A stretch of DNA of 64,000 nt from Asticcacaulis sp. AC466 (GTDB lineage Bacteria; Pseudomonadota; Alphaproteobacteria; Caulobacterales; Caulobacteraceae): the NCBI RefSeq assembly GCF_000495815.1, contig NZ_AWGE01000001.1, positions 62,001-126,000 of the forward strand, read 5' to 3'. Positions within the stretch are counted from its first letter, which is position 1; every line of letters starts with the position of its first letter. The notes beneath the pieces are model-generated. The model was not told the DNA's origin, searched no databases, and was given only the letters and a program-made list of their open reading frames with translations. Below, piece after piece: positions 8,681 to 17,590 of the stretch. Made by a program: the position numbers and the translations under genes.

Positions 8681-9373
8681 ATGCCCAACGCCGATCCGCG
8701 CCTCATTGTCGCCCTCGACGAACCCGATCTGACTTCGGCGCACAAGCTGGTGGCGAGGCTCGGCGACAGCGTGAGCTATTACAAGGTCGGCCTCACCCTG
8801 CTGGCCCAGGGCGGCCTGAGCCTGTGTCAGGACCTGAAGGCGCAAGGCAAGCTGGTGTTTCAGGACTGGAAGCTGCACGACATCGGCGCTCAGGTCGAAG
8901 GTGCGGCGAAGGCGGTGACATCGGGGGCCTGCGATCTACTGACCGTTCATGCCGAACCGCAGGTCATGAAGGCGGCGGTCGCCGGCCGCGTCAATCCGAA
9001 AACCCGGATCATTGGTGTTACGGTCATGACGTCGCTCAGCCAGGCCGATCTGGATGACATGGGTTACGGCATGTCGCTGACTGATCTGGTGCTAAGACGG
9101 GTCGATCAGGCGGTCGAATGTGGTCTGGACGGCGTGGTCGCCAGTCCGCACGAAGCGGCGATGATCCGCGCTCGTGTACCGGCCGATTTCCTTATCGTTA
9201 CGCCGGGCGTGCGTCCGGTCGGCGCCGACGTCAACGATCAGCAACGTATCGCCACGCCGGAAGACGCGTTCCGCAATGGTGCCTCGCATGTGGTGGTTGG
9301 GCGTCCGATCACGCGCGCTGCCGACCCGGTCGCTGCGACCCAGGCCATCCTGGCGGCGATTCAGAATATCTAA
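8681..9373 (+). CDS. pyrF: Orotidine 5'-phosphate decarboxylase
   Basis: Cytoplasmic TIM-barrel enzyme of 230 residues converting OMP to UMP, last step of de novo pyrimidine synthesis. The catalytic charge network is visible in FQDWKLHDIG (Asp, Lys, Asp), preceded by VALDEPD at the first strand and followed by TVHAE and the C-terminal phosphate loop VVGRPITRA. Start at 8681 is the standard N terminus. Its stop overlaps by three bases the stop of the convergent SDHAF4-like gene. Confidence 0.97.
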   Translation: MPNADPRLIVALDEPDLTSAHKLVARLGDSVSYYKVGLTLLAQGGLSLCQDLKAQGKLVFQDWKLHDIGAQVEGAAKAVTSGACDLLTVHAEPQVMKAAVAGRVNPKTRIIGVTVMTSLSQADLDDMGYGMSLTDLVLRRVDQAVECGLDGVVASPHEAAMIRARVPADFLIVTPGVRPVGADVNDQQRIATPEDAFRNGASHVVVGRPITRAADPVAATQAILAAIQNI

Positions 9374-9624
9374 AAATCTACGGCGATGCCCTTGCGCTCC
9401 CAGTCGCCGAAGCGCGTCGGTTCCGGCCCGGTCGGTCCGCCGTCTTCAACCGCCCTGGCGATTTCGGCCTCATCCTTGGCGCGGCGTTCCGCCGCCTCGG
9501 CCAGGGCGCGCTTGGCGGCTGGCGTCAGGACCTTCTTTGTCTCCAACGCACTGATGTCCTGAATCTTTTCACCATCTGATGACATTTTCGTAACCGCCTT
9601 GCGGGAAATGGCCGGGATTTCCAT
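9370..9624 (-). CDS. DUF1674 protein, SDHAF4-like succinate dehydrogenase assembly factor
   Basis: Small soluble protein of 84 residues. The C terminus GPEPTRFGDWERKGIAVDF is the defining motif of DUF1674; in mitochondria the homologue SDHAF4 binds flavinylated SdhA and protects it during complex II assembly. The middle is a charged Ala/Glu-rich helix. Function in this organism is inferred from the family. Start could be 9624 or the Met at 9585. Overlaps the pyrF stop tail to tail and is divergent from htpX. Confidence 0.85.
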   Translation of the reverse strand: MEIPAISRKAVTKMSSDGEKIQDISALETKKVLTPAAKRALAEAAERRAKDEAEIARAVEDGGPTGPEPTRFGDWERKGIAVDF

Positions 9625-9667
9625 ATCTAGGCCCTAACCGGTTGTTTCTCAAGGAGCTACACGACAA

Positions 9668-10585
9668 ATGAACCCGTTCAAGACCTATCTGCTTCTCGCA
9701 GGCCTGACCGCGCTGTTTGGCGCCATCGGTTTTGCTCTGGCAGGGCCCACGGGTATGCTGATCGCGCTGGGCCTCGCGGTGGCGATGAACCTTTTCGCCT
9801 ATTGGAACTCGGACAAGGCGGTGCTGCGCATGTATGGCGCACAACGCGTCGAGCCGCAGTCCGGCAATGCCCTGCTGCGCAATTATTATGATGACGTCGC
9901 CGAGCTGAGCCGCCGCGCCGGATTGCCCATGCCGGCGGTCTATATCATGGAGTCGGACCAGCCGAACGCCTTCGCTACGGGGCGCGACCCCGACCATGCG
10001 GCGGTCGCCGCGACCACGGGACTGTTGCGCATGTTAGAGCGTGATGAAATCCGGGGCGTCATGGCGCACGAACTGGCGCACGTAAAAAACCGCGACACCC
10101 TGACCATGACGATCACGGCGACTCTGGCCGGTGCCATCTCGTCGCTGGCCAACTTCGCCATGTTTTTTGGCGGATCGCGCGACGATGAAGAGGGTCACAG
10201 CAATATTGTCGTCACCATCCTGATGATGATTCTGGCCCCTATCGCCGCCATGCTGGTCCAGATGGCGATTTCCCGCACGCGTGAATATGAAGCGGACCGC
10301 GTCGGGGGCGAAATCTGCGGCGATCCAGATAGTCTGGCCCGGGCTCTGAAGACAATCGAAGCCTATGCGAAGGGTACGATCAATTACGGTGCCGAACGCA
10401 ATCCGGCGTCCGCGCATCTGTTCATCATCAATCCCTTGCATGGCCGCGGCATGGACAATCTGTTCTCGACTCACCCGGCAACGGAAAACCGCGTCAAGGC
10501 CCTGATCAAGCTAGGCATGGACATGAAACGGCGTTCCCCGGCGGCAAACGGCTTTACGAGCGTGCCCACAACGCCTATGAGCTAG
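9668..10585 (+). CDS. htpX: Membrane zinc metalloprotease HtpX
   Basis: Inner-membrane M48 peptidase of 305 residues involved in quality control of membrane proteins. Two N-terminal hydrophobic helices (residues about 5-45), the HELAH zinc-binding motif near residues 134-138, two more helices, then the third zinc ligand in [18 protein letters not shown] Shine-Dalgarno ten bases before the ATG. Followed by a strong terminator. Often heat-shock induced in other bacteria; no obvious heat-shock promoter is visible in the short upstream gap. Confidence 0.96.
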   Translation: MNPFKTYLLLAGLTALFGAIGFALAGPTGMLIALGLAVAMNLFAYWNSDKAVLRMYGAQRVEPQSGNALLRNYYDDVAELSRRAGLPMPAVYIMESDQPNAFATGRDPDHAAVAATTGLLRMLERDEIRGVMAHELAHVKNRDTLTMTITATLAGAISSLANFAMFFGGSRDDEEGHSNIVVTILMMILAPIAAMLVQMAISRTREYEADRVGGEICGDPDSLARALKTIEAYAKGTINYGAERNPASAHLFIINPLHGRGMDNLFSTHPATENRVKALIKLGMDMKRRSPAANGFTSVPTTPMS

Positions 10586-10596
10586 GCGAAATTGTC

Positions 10597-10630
10597 TCCC
10601 CCGCGATCGTCGCGGGGGATTTCTTTATTT
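10597..10630 (+). terminator. Rho-independent terminator of htpX
   Basis: Perfect 8-bp GC stem (10598-10605 with 10611-10618), five-base loop, extended by a T-A pair and followed by a T-rich tail. Confidence 0.92.
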
Positions 10631-10644
10631 GCGAAGCACCTTAC

Positions 10645-12099
10645 ATGGCCCCGAACAGACCTCCCTCGAAGCCCTCAGGCGGCAAGCCCACCTTCCAGCG
10701 CAAGCTCGTCAAGCGCCCACCTTCGAAGGGCATGGCCGCCAAGATCGCCGCCAAGCAGGCGCCGATCAAGCATCCGGACCCCATCATCAATACGTCCGAT
10801 GATGGCGATATCGGCATGAATGCGCGCATCGCCGCCATGACCCTGATCGATGCGGCGCTGACCAAGCGGTCCGGTTTCGACGAAGCCGTGACGCGTGCAG
10901 AGTTCCTCAGCCTGTCCGAATCCGAACGCAGCTTTGCCCGCGCCATGGCCTTGCTGGTGCTGCGCCGTCTGGGTCAGCTCGACCATTTGATTGAAAAGCG
11001 GACGCAGAAGACACCTTCCGCGGCCGTGTGCGATCTGTTGCGTATCGGTCTGGTCCAGATCGGCTTCATGAACGTGCCCGATTTCGCCGCCGTTTCGACG
11101 ACGGTCAAACTGGCGGAACGCGCCTCAAACACCCGCCCTTTTAAGGGCCTCATCAACGCCATCCTGCGGGGCGTCATTCGCGACCAGGAAAAGTTCGGCG
11201 GCGGGCTGCCTGCGCCGATTGCTTCGCGTCTCGCGCCCGATTGGCTATATGCGCGCTGGAAGGCCGCCTATGGCGAAGACAATGCCAATGGTATCGCCTA
11301 CACCCTGACCGAAGAGCCGGCCACTGACCTGACGTTCAAAAGCCAGGCCGATCTCGAACGCCATGCCGAGGCGTTGGAGGGTGCCGATCTGGGCGGCCTG
11401 ACCTTGCGCAGCGCCCTGCGCGGCGACCTGCGCGAATGGGCAGCCTACGAAGACGGTGTGTGGTGGGTTCAGGACGTGGCCGCTACGGCGCCGGTGAACG
11501 TGCTGGGAGACATTACGGGTAAGACGGCCATCGACCTGTGCGCGGCGCCCGGCGGCAAGACCATGCAATTGGCAGCGCGCGGAGCTCAGGTTGTCGCCCT
11601 TGACCGGTCGAAGAATCGGTTGAAGCGGGTTGAAGAAAACCTGGCCCGTACAGGCCTGTCGGCGGAAATCGCCATGGCCGATGCCGAAACCTATGACGAT
11701 ACGCGCCAATTCGATATTGTCCTGCTTGATGCGCCCTGTTCGGCGACCGGCACCTTCCGCCGCCAGCCCGACGTGTTGTGGGCGACCCGCCCGGCCGATA
11801 TTGCCAAACTGGCCGACGTCCAGCACCGCCTGCTCGATTCGGCCGCCGATCGGGTAAAGCCCGGCGGTGACCTCGTCTATTCGACCTGCTCCCTGGAACG
11901 CGAAGAAGGCGAGACCCAAATTCTGGCCTTCCTGCGCCGACACAAGGACTTTACCTTGGTCAAGCTTTTGCCCGAAAGTGCGGCTGATATCGGCGTCCCC
12001 GCCGAATCGATCCGTCCGGAAGGCTGGCTGCGTCTGTTGCCGCACCACCGTCCAGGCGGCCAGGATGGTTTTTTTGTCGCCAAACTGCGGCGCGGTTAA
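10645..12099 (+). CDS. rsmB: 16S rRNA m5C967 methyltransferase (RsmB/Sun family)
   Basis: SAM-dependent RNA cytosine-5 methyltransferase of 484 residues. A basic Pro/Lys-rich tail (1-45) precedes a NusB-like RNA-binding domain (about 60-190), then the Rossmann methyltransferase domain with SAM loop DLCAAPGGKT, motif IV DAPCSATGTFRR with the resolving Cys and motif VI STCSL with the catalytic Cys. Expected target is C967 of 16S rRNA (E. coli numbering). The N-terminal extension before the NusB domain is longer than in E. coli RsmB (429 residues). Followed closely by rpe. Confidence 0.93.
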   Translation: MAPNRPPSKPSGGKPTFQRKLVKRPPSKGMAAKIAAKQAPIKHPDPIINTSDDGDIGMNARIAAMTLIDAALTKRSGFDEAVTRAEFLSLSESERSFARAMALLVLRRLGQLDHLIEKRTQKTPSAAVCDLLRIGLVQIGFMNVPDFAAVSTTVKLAERASNTRPFKGLINAILRGVIRDQEKFGGGLPAPIASRLAPDWLYARWKAAYGEDNANGIAYTLTEEPATDLTFKSQADLERHAEALEGADLGGLTLRSALRGDLREWAAYEDGVWWVQDVAATAPVNVLGDITGKTAIDLCAAPGGKTMQLAARGAQVVALDRSKNRLKRVEENLARTGLSAEIAMADAETYDDTRQFDIVLLDAPCSATGTFRRQPDVLWATRPADIAKLADVQHRLLDSAADRVKPGGDLVYSTCSLEREEGETQILAFLRRHKDFTLVKLLPESAADIGVPAESIRPEGWLRLLPHHRPGGQDGFFVAKLRRG

Positions 12100-12168
12100 C
12101 CCGTCAAGCCGGTTGACCTGATACATGTAAGCACCTTAAGCAATGCATCCCTTATCCGCGAGTTGCCT

Positions 12169-12828
12169 ATGACCACCCCGTTGATCTGTCCGTCCATCCT
12201 GGCTTCCGATTTCGCCAAGCTCGGCGAAGAGGTCCGGGCCATTACCGAGGCTGGCGCCGATTGGGTGCACATCGATGTGATGGATGGCCATTTCGTGCCC
12301 AACATCACTATCGGGCCCGACGTGGTCAAAAGCCTGCGTCCGCACTCGAACCTGCCGTTCGACTGCCACCTGATGATTTCGCCGGTCGATGCCTATCTTG
12401 AAGCCTTTAAAAATGCTGGCGCTGACTATATCAGCCTGCATCCGGAAGCCGGTCCGCACCTGCACCGGTCGCTGAAATATATCCGACAGCTGGGGGCCAA
12501 GGCGGGCGTCGTGCTCAATCCCGCCACACCGGTCGATATTCTAGACTGGATCATGGACGACATCGATCTGGTTCTGGTCATGAGCGTCAATCCGGGCTTC
12601 GGCGGCCAAAGCTTTATCGACAGCCAATTGCGCAAGATCGAGGTCATCCGCAAGAAGCTGGATGCGGTCGGCCATCCTGCCATCCTTCAGGTCGATGGCG
12701 GCGTGAATGCGCAGAACGCCCATCTCTGTGTCGCGGCCGGTGCCACAGCCATGGTCGCCGGTACGGCGGTGTTCAAGGGTGGCCCGTCCGCCTACGCCCA
12801 GAATATCAAGCAACTGAAAGGCCTGTAA
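12169..12828 (+). CDS. rpe: Ribulose-phosphate 3-epimerase
   Basis: Cytoplasmic TIM-barrel metalloenzyme of 219 residues interconverting ribulose-5-phosphate and xylulose-5-phosphate. Signatures: CPSILASDF at the N terminus, HIDVMDGHFVPN (metal-binding His and catalytic Asp), CHLM, MSVNPGFGGQ and the C-terminal DGG strand (VDGGVN). ATG at 12169 chosen over an upstream TTG. Its stop overlaps the start of the heparinase-like gene (TAATG), implying coupled translation. Confidence 0.97.
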   Translation: MTTPLICPSILASDFAKLGEEVRAITEAGADWVHIDVMDGHFVPNITIGPDVVKSLRPHSNLPFDCHLMISPVDAYLEAFKNAGADYISLHPEAGPHLHRSLKYIRQLGAKAGVVLNPATPVDILDWIMDDIDLVLVMSVNPGFGGQSFIDSQLRKIEVIRKKLDAVGHPAILQVDGGVNAQNAHLCVAAGATAMVAGTAVFKGGPSAYAQNIKQLKGL

Positions 12829-14549
12829 TGCAGGCCTACGAATCCACCCCCCTTGCCGATGTCTTCGCTGCGGCCGCGCCGTGGCAAAAGGTGGTTGGCG
12901 CATGGTTGCGCAAGCAGGCCGGGGCGGAACTCTTCGGCATGCCGGGTTACCGCCTGACCCTTAAAGGGCGCGTGCCCGACGGCCTTCTGGCGGCGCCGCG
13001 TGACGGCCGGCCAGCCAACGCCATGCAGGGCAAGGCCATCCTGTCCGGCCGGTTTGCCCTCGCCAATGCGCGCATGAGCGTCCAGGGGTCCGGCGACCCT
13101 TGGAATCGTTCGTCTCCGACGCGTGCTTTTGCCATCTCCCTGCATCAATTCGCCTGGCTGGCGCCGTTGATGACCCAAGGCGACGATGGCGCTAAGGAAG
13201 CAATGCGGCTTTTCCTGCTGTGGGCGCGGACCTTCCGTAACTGGACACCGTTCACCTGGGGCGAAGAAGTTCTGCCGCGCCGGCTGATTAATTTATCGGT
13301 CTATGCCCGGCGTCTGGCCGCCGTCTCGACTCCGGAAGAGGTGCACTTGCTGGCCCAGTCCCTGGCCGAGCAGGGCCGTCATCTGCTGCGCCTGCATAAT
13401 AATCAGGCCTGTCAGGCCTCACGTGCCGTGGCCCTGGTCGCTGTCGGCTGCGTGTTGTCAGGCGGCGTGGGGGATGGATTCCGCAAGAAGGGGCTCAACC
13501 GGCTTAGCAAGGCGTTACGCCGTACGGTGCTGGCGGATGGATCGCATGCCTCGCGCAGTCCCGAGGAAGGCTTGGAGCTGCTTTACGACCTGCTGCTGCT
13601 GGTCGATGGTCTCAGCCAGCGCAGCCAGCCTGTGCCCGACTATATCGAGCAACACATTGACAGCCTGTCGCGCTTCGTACGGACACTCAGCCACCCGGAT
13701 GGCTCTCTTGTCGCCTTTCAGGGCGCGGAGTCTGTCAGCGAAGACCAGATAGCGCCGGCGCTTCTACAGACCGATGCCGCGGGCGGGGCATTGCCGCTTG
13801 TGCTCGAGCAAGGACGTTATCATTGCCTGCTGGGCCGCTCACTAAGCGTTTTTGTCGATACGGGTGAAGCCAGGGCCGGCGATTTCGGCTCAGCCGCGTG
13901 CGACTACCCCATGACCTTCGAAGTCTCCGGTGGTCGTGACAAGCTGATTGTCTCACCTGGTTGGTCGCCGATCCAGTCAGATCGTCATGCCTTACGTGTC
14001 GTTGGCGCTGCCAATACGCTTAGCCTGGGCGACGACGTCATTCTGAAGCCGATGTCGGGAAAATTCGGCGAACTGCTGCATTTTGCCTTGGAAGGCCTGC
14101 GTTACAAGGTTCGGTCGCGTCGCGTCGAGGCCGAAGATTCCGGTACATTGCTGGAGATGGAACATGAAGGCTGGCGCAGCAAGTTCGGCCTGAAACACGA
14201 ACGCCGTCTCTATGTCGATACCCAGCGCGACGAACTGCGAGGCGAAGACCGCTTGACGCCTATGCCGTCGAAAAAGGATATGCCGGTCCAGACGCAATAT
14301 ACGGTGCGCTTCCTTTTGCATCCCGAAGTCCAGGCTTCACTGGCACGGGACAAGAAGAGTATTCTTCTGCGTGGACCGGGCGGGCGTGGTTGGTGGCTGC
14401 GTCACGATGCGCGCGACGTGTCGCTCGACGAAGGCTTGGTATTCGAAAAGGGCGTGGCGCGCAAAACGACGCTGGTTGCCTTGCATGGCACCGCACGGCT
14501 TGACGGTCAGAACCGCCTGCGTTGGAAGTTGTCACCCGCGGAAGCGTGA
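12828..14549 (+). CDS. Heparinase II/III-like protein
   Basis: Protein of 573 residues with an N-terminal alpha-helical toroid region (to about residue 300; motif FTWGEEVLPRRLINLS, then the LRLHNNQACQ stretch) and a C-terminal beta-sandwich beginning near residue 330. This is the heparinase II/III polysaccharide-lyase architecture. No signal peptide is visible, unlike secreted lyases. I recall genes of this type between rpe and purH in many alphaproteobacteria, with no assigned substrate; an envelope polysaccharide role is inference. Start overlaps the rpe stop by one base. Confidence 0.8.
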   Translation: MQAYESTPLADVFAAAAPWQKVVGAWLRKQAGAELFGMPGYRLTLKGRVPDGLLAAPRDGRPANAMQGKAILSGRFALANARMSVQGSGDPWNRSSPTRAFAISLHQFAWLAPLMTQGDDGAKEAMRLFLLWARTFRNWTPFTWGEEVLPRRLINLSVYARRLAAVSTPEEVHLLAQSLAEQGRHLLRLHNNQACQASRAVALVAVGCVLSGGVGDGFRKKGLNRLSKALRRTVLADGSHASRSPEEGLELLYDLLLLVDGLSQRSQPVPDYIEQHIDSLSRFVRTLSHPDGSLVAFQGAESVSEDQIAPALLQTDAAGGALPLVLEQGRYHCLLGRSLSVFVDTGEARAGDFGSAACDYPMTFEVSGGRDKLIVSPGWSPIQSDRHALRVVGAANTLSLGDDVILKPMSGKFGELLHFALEGLRYKVRSRRVEAEDSGTLLEMEHEGWRSKFGLKHERRLYVDTQRDELRGEDRLTPMPSKKDMPVQTQYTVRFLLHPEVQASLARDKKSILLRGPGGRGWWLRHDARDVSLDEGLVFEKGVARKTTLVALHGTARLDGQNRLRWKLSPAEA

Positions 14550-14664
14550 AGCCTGTAAACCTTTATAGGTTCTAAGACAGCTCCCAACTGCTTTCTTACA
14601 TCGGAAAATGGATACTGCGCGCCAAATCCGCACGTGCTTGCGTGTGTTGAATAGGAGTACGATA

Positions 14665-15036
14665 ATGACGCATATTCTGAAGACAGCCGCCGCCGCCCTG
14701 GTCAGTGTAACCTTGATCGCTGGCTCCGCAGCCATTCCAAACGTAGCGGACGCGACGACCTACCGCTGCAAATATGAGCAAAAGCGCTCGGGTGACAAGG
14801 GCGCCATCGTTGGCGCTATTGCCGGCGGCCTTCTCGGCAGCCAGATTTCCAAGAATGAGCGCGGGCTCGGTACTGTCGGCGGCGCTGTTGCCGGTGGCTA
14901 TATCGGCAGTAAGGTTGCTAAGAACAGTGTGAAGCGCCGTTGCGTCGATGAGGCGGCCTATCGCACGCGCACTGTTTATGAAACAGATCGCCATGGCCGT
15001 AAGCACAAGGTCGTCTACCGCTATGTTCGCGAATAA
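14665..15036 (+). CDS. Glycine-zipper 2TM envelope protein (first of a tandem pair)
   Basis: Small exported protein of 123 residues: Sec signal peptide (1-28, cleavage plausible after the AVAD-like NVADA), then a Cys, a glycine-zipper hairpin with GAIVGAIAGGLLG and VGGAVAGGYIG repeats separated by a KNERGLG turn, and a basic C-terminal tail. Such domains insert into the outer membrane in SlyB/17-kDa antigen relatives. AGGAG Shine-Dalgarno before the ATG at 14665; an upstream ATG at 14608 is not needed. Close paralogue follows at 15290. Confidence 0.85.
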   Translation: MTHILKTAAAALVSVTLIAGSAAIPNVADATTYRCKYEQKRSGDKGAIVGAIAGGLLGSQISKNERGLGTVGGAVAGGYIGSKVAKNSVKRRCVDEAAYRTRTVYETDRHGRKHKVVYRYVRE

Positions 15037-15071
15037 AAATAGCCAATAATTTTTCGCGATGACCCATAACA

Positions 15072-15099
15072 CAGGCCCTGCCGCACGCGGCAGGGCCTG
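15072..15099 (+). terminator. Hairpin after the first glycine-zipper gene
   Basis: An 11-bp perfect stem (15072-15082 with 15089-15099) with a six-base loop, 35 bases past the stop. There is no T run, so it may be a transcript-stabilising or weak termination hairpin. Confidence 0.6.
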
Positions 15100-15162
15100 C
15101 GCACGTTTGGATGACAGGGTTGTCATAATCTATTTAAGATATTCAAAAATAAATGCTTTTCT

Positions 15163-15202
15163 GAACGAAAATGAACGTCTGTGTCAAATCCCGTTCAGGT
15201 TC
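15163..15202. promoter_or_regulatory. Cluster of GAAC/GTTC half-sites upstream of the second glycine-zipper gene
   Basis: Four half-sites in 40 bases: GAAC at 15163 and 15173, GTTC at 15193 and 15199, so that CTGAACG (15161-15167) and CGTTCAG (15192-15198) form a perfect 7-bp inverted repeat. The arrangement looks like a binding site for a dimeric regulator, but the spacings do not fit the alphaproteobacterial LexA box (seven bases between half-sites). Regulator unknown. Confidence 0.35.
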
Positions 15203-15289
15203 GAAGGCTTATAACGGTCTCATCAACGGCACACGGCCCCGGATCAACCGGACCAGCCAGTCAGGCCACAGACACGAAGGACTAAAGTT

Positions 15290-15703
15290 ATGAGCACGAT
15301 CTTTAAAAACAGCATGAAACGCTTTGGCGCCGCGGTCATCACCTCCGGCCTGATCCTCGGCTCCACGGCGGCGGTTGTCGCCCCGACCACCGCTTCGGCC
15401 CGCACGACCTATCAATGTGAGGTCACCAAATCCAATAGCGCCAAGACCGGTGCGATCCTGGGTGCCATTGCCGGTGGCCTGCTGGGCAGCCAGGTTGCCA
15501 AGAATGAAAAGGGCTTAGGCGCTGTCGGTGGCGCGGTCGTCGGTGGCGTACTGGGCAACAAGCTGGGCAAGGACCAAGGCAAGGATACCTGCAAGAAGGC
15601 CGAAGCCGCCATGGAGCGTCAGCGTTACGAAGACCGCTACTACAACCAGCGTTACAGCTACAAGTCTTACCGCAGTGGTGACCGGTACGCGTCTCGCTAC
15701 TAA
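15290..15703 (+). CDS. Glycine-zipper 2TM envelope protein (second of a tandem pair)
   Basis: Exported protein of 137 residues with a signal peptide of about 37 residues (ending near TASA), a glycine-zipper hairpin (AILGAIAGGLLG ... AVGGAVVGGVLG around a KNEKGLG turn) and a C-terminal tail unusually rich in Tyr, Arg and Ser (residues about 108-137). Closely similar to the preceding gene in the zipper, different in the tail. Likely outer-membrane or periplasmic; function unknown. Own upstream region and own terminator. Confidence 0.85.
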   Translation: MSTIFKNSMKRFGAAVITSGLILGSTAAVVAPTTASARTTYQCEVTKSNSAKTGAILGAIAGGLLGSQVAKNEKGLGAVGGAVVGGVLGNKLGKDQGKDTCKKAEAAMERQRYEDRYYNQRYSYKSYRSGDRYASRY

Positions 15704-15733
15704 ATTGGTAGCTTGAGATTGCGGTCACCAGCG

Positions 15734-15774
15734 AAGACCCCGCCGTGCTCACCCACGGCGGGGTCTTTGTGTTT
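15734..15774 (+). terminator. Rho-independent terminator of the second glycine-zipper gene
   Basis: A 12-bp perfect GC-rich stem (15736-15747 with 15754-15765), extended by two A-T pairs, six-base loop, then a T-rich tail. Confidence 0.93.
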
Positions 15775-15790
15775 TGCGGGGTAGGCAAAC

Positions 15791-15870
15791 CCCGCGGTGT
15801 CGTGTAAACCGCGCGGCATTCAGCTTAACACCGCAAGGCCGCCTGACCCCCGCCGGGACCGGACTTGCGC
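15791..15870 (+). ncRNA. Candidate ZTP-type (pfl) riboswitch leader of purH
   Basis: Between the terminator and purH, GCGGTGT (15794-15800) pairs perfectly with ACACCGC (15828-15834). A GTCGTGT segment begins inside the 5' arm (15799-15805), and the 3' arm is followed by CCGCCTGACC (15839-15848). This order resembles the ZTP riboswitch (GUCGUG junction, closing helix, CCGCCUGGGC loop), which controls purH and one-carbon genes in other bacteria. The terminal loop differs from the consensus at two or three positions and helix P2 is unclear, so this is only a candidate. Confidence 0.3.
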
Positions 15871-15912
15871 CGCCAAAACCTCTGGGTTTTGCCAATTCGA
15901 TAGAGACCTGTC

Positions 15913-17526
15913 ATGCCTGCTGCCCCCGATTTTCCGCCCGCCGCTGATCTCGTTACGCCTAAGCGCGCACTCATCTCCCTGTCAGACAAGGCGGGCTTGA
16001 TCGAGGCCGCGCAGGCCCTGGCTGCTGCGGGCATCGAAATCCTGTCAACGGGCGGCACGAAGGCGGCCATTGCTCAGGCCGGCATCGCGGTCAAGGACGT
16101 ATCGGAGGTCACAGGCTTTCCGGAAATGATGGACGGCCGCGTAAAGACCCTGCACCCCAAGGTGCATGGTGCGCTTCTGGCCTATCGCGACGCACCGGAA
16201 CATGCGCGCGCCCTGGCGGAGCATGACATTCAGCCGATCGACATCGTCTGGATCGATCTCTATCCGTTCGAGAAGACCGTTGCCGCTGGCGGCACGTTCG
16301 AAGCGGCGATCGAAAATGTCGATATCGGTGGTCCGGCCATGATCCGTTCATCAGCAAAGAACCACCCTTATGTCAGCATCTGCGTCGACAAGGCAGGCAT
16401 GGATGAGGTTCTGGCGGCGATCCAGGAAACCGGTGCGACCTCGCTCAGCTTGCGCAAATCCCTGGCTGCGCGCGCCTTCGCCCGCACCGCCGCCTATGAC
16501 GCGGCCGTGTCGAACTGGTTTTCCACCCAGTTGGCGGATACCTACCCGGTGCGCAAGACCATCGGCGGCGAGCGTCTTCAGACCATGCGCTACGGAGAAA
16601 ACCCGCACCAGACCGCGGCCTTCTACAAGACGGGCGAAGACCGCCCCGGCGTCGCCACCGCCCGTCAATTGCAAGGCAAGGAACTGAGCTATAACAATGT
16701 GGCCGATACGGACGCCGCTATCGAACTGGTCGCCGAATTCGATCCGTCGCAATCGGCCGCCTGCGTCATCGTAAAACATGCCAATCCGTGTGGTGTTGCG
16801 ACCGGTAATGATCTGCTCACCGCCTACAAGCGCGCATTGGAGTGCGATCCGGTCTCGGCGTTTGGCGGTATCGTGGCGCTGAACCGTAAGCTCGACAAGG
16901 CCACGGCCGAAAAGATCGTCGAAATCTTCACCGAAGTCGTCGTCGCACCGGACGTCGATGAGGACGCCATCGCTGTCTTTGCTGCCAAGAAAAACCTGCG
17001 TCTGCTTATCACCGGCAAGTTGCCCGATCCGCTGTCCGGCGGTCAGGTGTTCCGTTCGGTGGCCGGCGGCATGCTTATCCAAAGCCGCGATACGGCGCGC
17101 ATCACGGCGGCCGATCTCAAGGTCGTTACGCGCCGCCAGCCGACGCCGACTGAAATCCAGGACATGCTGTTCGCTTTTACCGTCGCCAAGCACGTCAAAT
17201 CGAACGCCATCGTCTACGCCAAGGACGGCCGTACAGCCGGCATCGGCGCGGGTCAGATGAACCGTCGCGACTCGGCCCGTATCGCCCGCCTGCGCGCCCA
17301 GGAAGCTGCAGAAGGCCTGGGTCTCACGGAAAGCCTGGCGCAAGGGTCGGCCTGTGCTTCCGAAGCCTTCTTCCCGTTCCCCGATGGTCTGCTTGAAGCG
17401 GCGGCAGCGGGCGCCACGGCGATTATCCAGCCGGGTGGTTCGATTGGGGATCAGGCGGTCATCGACGCCGCCGACGCGGCGGGTTTGGCCATGGTGTTTA
17501 CGGGCGTGCGCGTGTTCCGCCACTAA
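15913..17526 (+). CDS. purH: Bifunctional AICAR transformylase/IMP cyclohydrolase
   Basis: Cytoplasmic enzyme of 537 residues performing the last two steps of purine synthesis. N-terminal cyclohydrolase domain (about 15-210) has [18 protein letters not shown] and GRVKTLHPK; the C-terminal transformylase domain has the catalytic KHANPCG motif and ends in the usual FRH. Length is typical. Preceded by a possible ZTP leader and followed by a GC hairpin. Confidence 0.97.
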   Translation: MPAAPDFPPAADLVTPKRALISLSDKAGLIEAAQALAAAGIEILSTGGTKAAIAQAGIAVKDVSEVTGFPEMMDGRVKTLHPKVHGALLAYRDAPEHARALAEHDIQPIDIVWIDLYPFEKTVAAGGTFEAAIENVDIGGPAMIRSSAKNHPYVSICVDKAGMDEVLAAIQETGATSLSLRKSLAARAFARTAAYDAAVSNWFSTQLADTYPVRKTIGGERLQTMRYGENPHQTAAFYKTGEDRPGVATARQLQGKELSYNNVADTDAAIELVAEFDPSQSAACVIVKHANPCGVATGNDLLTAYKRALECDPVSAFGGIVALNRKLDKATAEKIVEIFTEVVVAPDVDEDAIAVFAAKKNLRLLITGKLPDPLSGGQVFRSVAGGMLIQSRDTARITAADLKVVTRRQPTPTEIQDMLFAFTVAKHVKSNAIVYAKDGRTAGIGAGQMNRRDSARIARLRAQEAAEGLGLTESLAQGSACASEAFFPFPDGLLEAAAAGATAIIQPGGSIGDQAVIDAADAAGLAMVFTGVRVFRH

Positions 17527-17568
17527 GCGCCCCGAGCCTGTTAGCTTTTGGCATAGGTGGTTATCAAA

Positions 17569-17590
17569 GGGCCCGGAGCATTCCGGGCCC
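17569..17590 (+). terminator. GC hairpin after purH
   Basis: Perfect 9-bp stem (17569-17577 with 17582-17590), four-base loop, no T run. Probably ends or protects the purH transcript. Confidence 0.55.
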
